From Terriglobia bacterium (GTDB taxonomy: Bacteria; Acidobacteriota; Terriglobia; JAIQFV01), in contig JAIQFV010000008.1 of assembly GCA_020073085.1 (NCBI GenBank), positions 1-64,000 on the forward strand: a DNA stretch of 64,000 nt. The letters run 5' to 3'. Made by a program: the position numbers and the translations under genes. The notes beneath the pieces were generated by a model. That model saw only the letters and a program-made list of their open reading frames with translations. It was not told where the DNA came from and did not search any database. This document shows, one piece after another, positions 62,756 to 64,000 of the stretch. Position 1 is the first letter of the stretch. Each line of letters starts with the position of its first letter.

Positions 62756-63385
62756 TCAAAGCTTCCGGCACACTGCCACGCCGTCGCGAATCGGGAGAAT
62801 CGTGGAGAAGAGCCTGTTTGAAGAGTAGATCAGATGATTGAACTCCTGGATCTTTCGTGTCGTAAGATCAGGCCGCGAACGGGCGACACGGCCATCCCAG
62901 AGGACATTATCGGTGATAAATAGACCTCCCTTGCGGACTCGTGGAACCGCCAATCCGAAGACGTCCGGATACCAGTGCTTATCGACATCGTTGAAGATGA
63001 TATCGAAATTGCCCTTTACCTGTTGAATGAGATCCAGGGCATTGCCTACCATCACGTGAATTCTCTTTGAAACTCCGGCGCGCTTGAAATACCCTTCGGC
63101 TTCCCTCGCGTTCTTTGGGTTTCCATCCGTGTAGAACACTTCGCCCTGCTCTCCCACCGCCCTCGCCAGCCACAGGGTCGAGTAGCCAATCGCGGAGCCC
63201 ATTTCAAAAACCCGCTTCGCGCCGATCCCGGTGGCCAGGAGATAGATGACCCGGGCTACCGCTGGACCAATGATCGGGATGGAACGCTTTGTTGCTTCCG
63301 TTTCCATCCTCCTCAACACGGCGTCCCGGCGCGGGAGCAAATCGTAAACGTACCGCTCCACTTCGCGATTTGTAATCTCGTTCAT
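62756..63385 (-). CDS. SAM-dependent O-methyltransferase
   Basis: A 209-residue class I methyltransferase of the catechol/caffeoyl-CoA type: RVFEMGSAIGYSTLWLARAV is the SAM-binding motif I, VFYTDGNPKNAREAEGYFKRAG motif II, DIIFNDVDKHWYPDVF and GGLFITDNVLWDGRV hold the metal-binding acidic residues. The substrate is unknown. The ATG at 63385 has AGGAG 7 nt upstream; the frame continues to 63436. Confidence 0.9.
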   Translation of the reverse strand: MNEITNREVERYVYDLLPRRDAVLRRMETEATKRSIPIIGPAVARVIYLLATGIGAKRVFEMGSAIGYSTLWLARAVGEQGEVFYTDGNPKNAREAEGYFKRAGVSKRIHVMVGNALDLIQQVKGNFDIIFNDVDKHWYPDVFGLAVPRVRKGGLFITDNVLWDGRVARSRPDLTTRKIQEFNHLIYSSNRLFSTILPIRDGVAVCRKL

Positions 63386-63528
63386 GTCAGCTCCTGAACT
63401 CAGCGCGATTTCTAAATCTGCGGTTGTGATCCCCAAGGCGGGACCCGGAACGGTATCAAGACCCTTCTGCCCTCCCCCTCGGTGATTTCACCGACAGGTT
63501 CCTGTCGTTCGCGGGGTTCCACTTCCCG

Positions 63529-64000
63529 TTAATTGATCTTCCGTTTCAGTTGGTCCAGTGCCCCGCGAGCCAGGGTGTAACCCGGAGCGATCTCAAGCGA
63601 ACGCTCCAGGCAGGTGCGGGCCCGGGTGTACATTTCTTTGGCAAGATAGATTCGCCCGAGGTTGTAGTGAGGATAATGATAGGCATCATACCGCTTTGCT
63701 TCGATGGCCTTTTCAAGCCAAGGGACCGCCTCGTCGGGACGGCCCAACTCAATCAGGTAAACACCGATATCGTTGTAGGGATTTCCAAAATCCGGATCGA
63801 CCTGAATGGCGCACCTGCATTCTTCGATCGCTTCATCGATCCGGCCCTGAAAGCTGTAGGTCCACCCCAGAAAAGTATGTGCTTCCGCTGTGGGGAAGAC
63901 CTCGATGGATTCCCGGTAGAGATCAACGGCCTCGTCCAAATCGCCGCTCATCTGTTTTTCATACGCCTGTCGAAATAATTCGACGGCGCGCTCGATCACA
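63529..64000 (-). CDS. TPR-repeat protein, possibly cut by the window edge
   Basis: At least 156 residues built of four to five TPR units (SGDLDEAVDLYRESIEVFPTAEAHTFLGWTYSFQGRIDEAIEECRCAIQVDPDF and so on). The first readable in-frame start codon is a GTG at 63999, so the gene may begin there or beyond the window. No signal peptide is seen in the visible part. Proteins of this type act as interaction scaffolds. Confidence 0.8.
   Translation of the reverse strand, partial: VIERAVELFRQAYEKQMSGDLDEAVDLYRESIEVFPTAEAHTFLGWTYSFQGRIDEAIEECRCAIQVDPDFGNPYNDIGVYLIELGRPDEAVPWLEKAIEAKRYDAYHYPHYNLGRIYLAKEMYTRARTCLERSLEIAPGYTLARGALDQLKRKIN

Overview
The window looks like a chromosome segment of a Gram-negative, Acidobacteriota-type bacterium. 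This is inferred from two Oar-like TonB receptors with carboxypeptidase-regulatory N-termini, the order yicC-gmk-rpoZ-coaBC followed by a family 4 uracil-DNA glycosylase, an Hfq-like Sm protein with a long N-terminal tail, a menaquinone-linked EtfAB oxidoreductase-type Fe-S protein, and many GTG/TTG starts. No rRNA, tRNA, integrase or CRISPR array was seen.

Layout. 1-2790: a MntA/HepT toxin-antitoxin pair, then a repeat-rich non-coding stretch with four ~139-bp tandem units and a duplicated ~125-bp palindromic element. 2794-12384: mrp on the plus strand, then a long minus-strand run (yicC, gmk, rpoZ, coaBC, udg, a transglutaminase-like membrane protein, an unknown membrane protein, a DUF1175-like protein). 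12601-16395: an MsbA-type ABC exporter and an isolated dppBC permease pair. 16664-30138: a metal-homeostasis island with CzcCBA-type RND efflux, a TonB receptor, a porin-like protein, and a zinc/manganese ABC binding protein and permease without an ATPase. 30410-33812: aldehyde dehydrogenase, Skp-like chaperone, DsbA-like protein. 34256-36100: an N-terminal transposase domain (DUF772) fused to a disordered linker and one membrane anchor. 36360-43576: an EtfAB:quinone oxidoreductase-type protein, an SDR, a tandem universal stress protein and a second TonB receptor. 43954-44759: three very small genes with strong ribosome binding sites. 45658-48066: a second DsbA-like protein and an octaheme hydroxylamine-oxidoreductase-like cytochrome. 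48488-64000: holB, an Hfq-like gene, pdxA, a DUF3352-like protein, AsmA-like, rnc, TPR, rtcB, PEGA, DJ-1/PfpI, glycosyltransferase, O-methyltransferase and a partial TPR gene.

The strongest candidate for something undescribed lies in the metal island. Three small secreted proteins (starts 16760, 23123, 26544) share a signal segment, a CxxC motif and a C-terminal Arg-Gly/Ala-Pro-Pro. The first Cys lies exactly 48 residues before that Arg in all three. Each gene sits 90-112 nt upstream of a different envelope metal-transport gene (outer-membrane factor, TonB receptor, porin), with an inverted repeat in each gap. The second candidate is the domesticated transposase-domain membrane protein at 34256. 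Functions are inferred from recognisable motifs read by eye; no database search was run.
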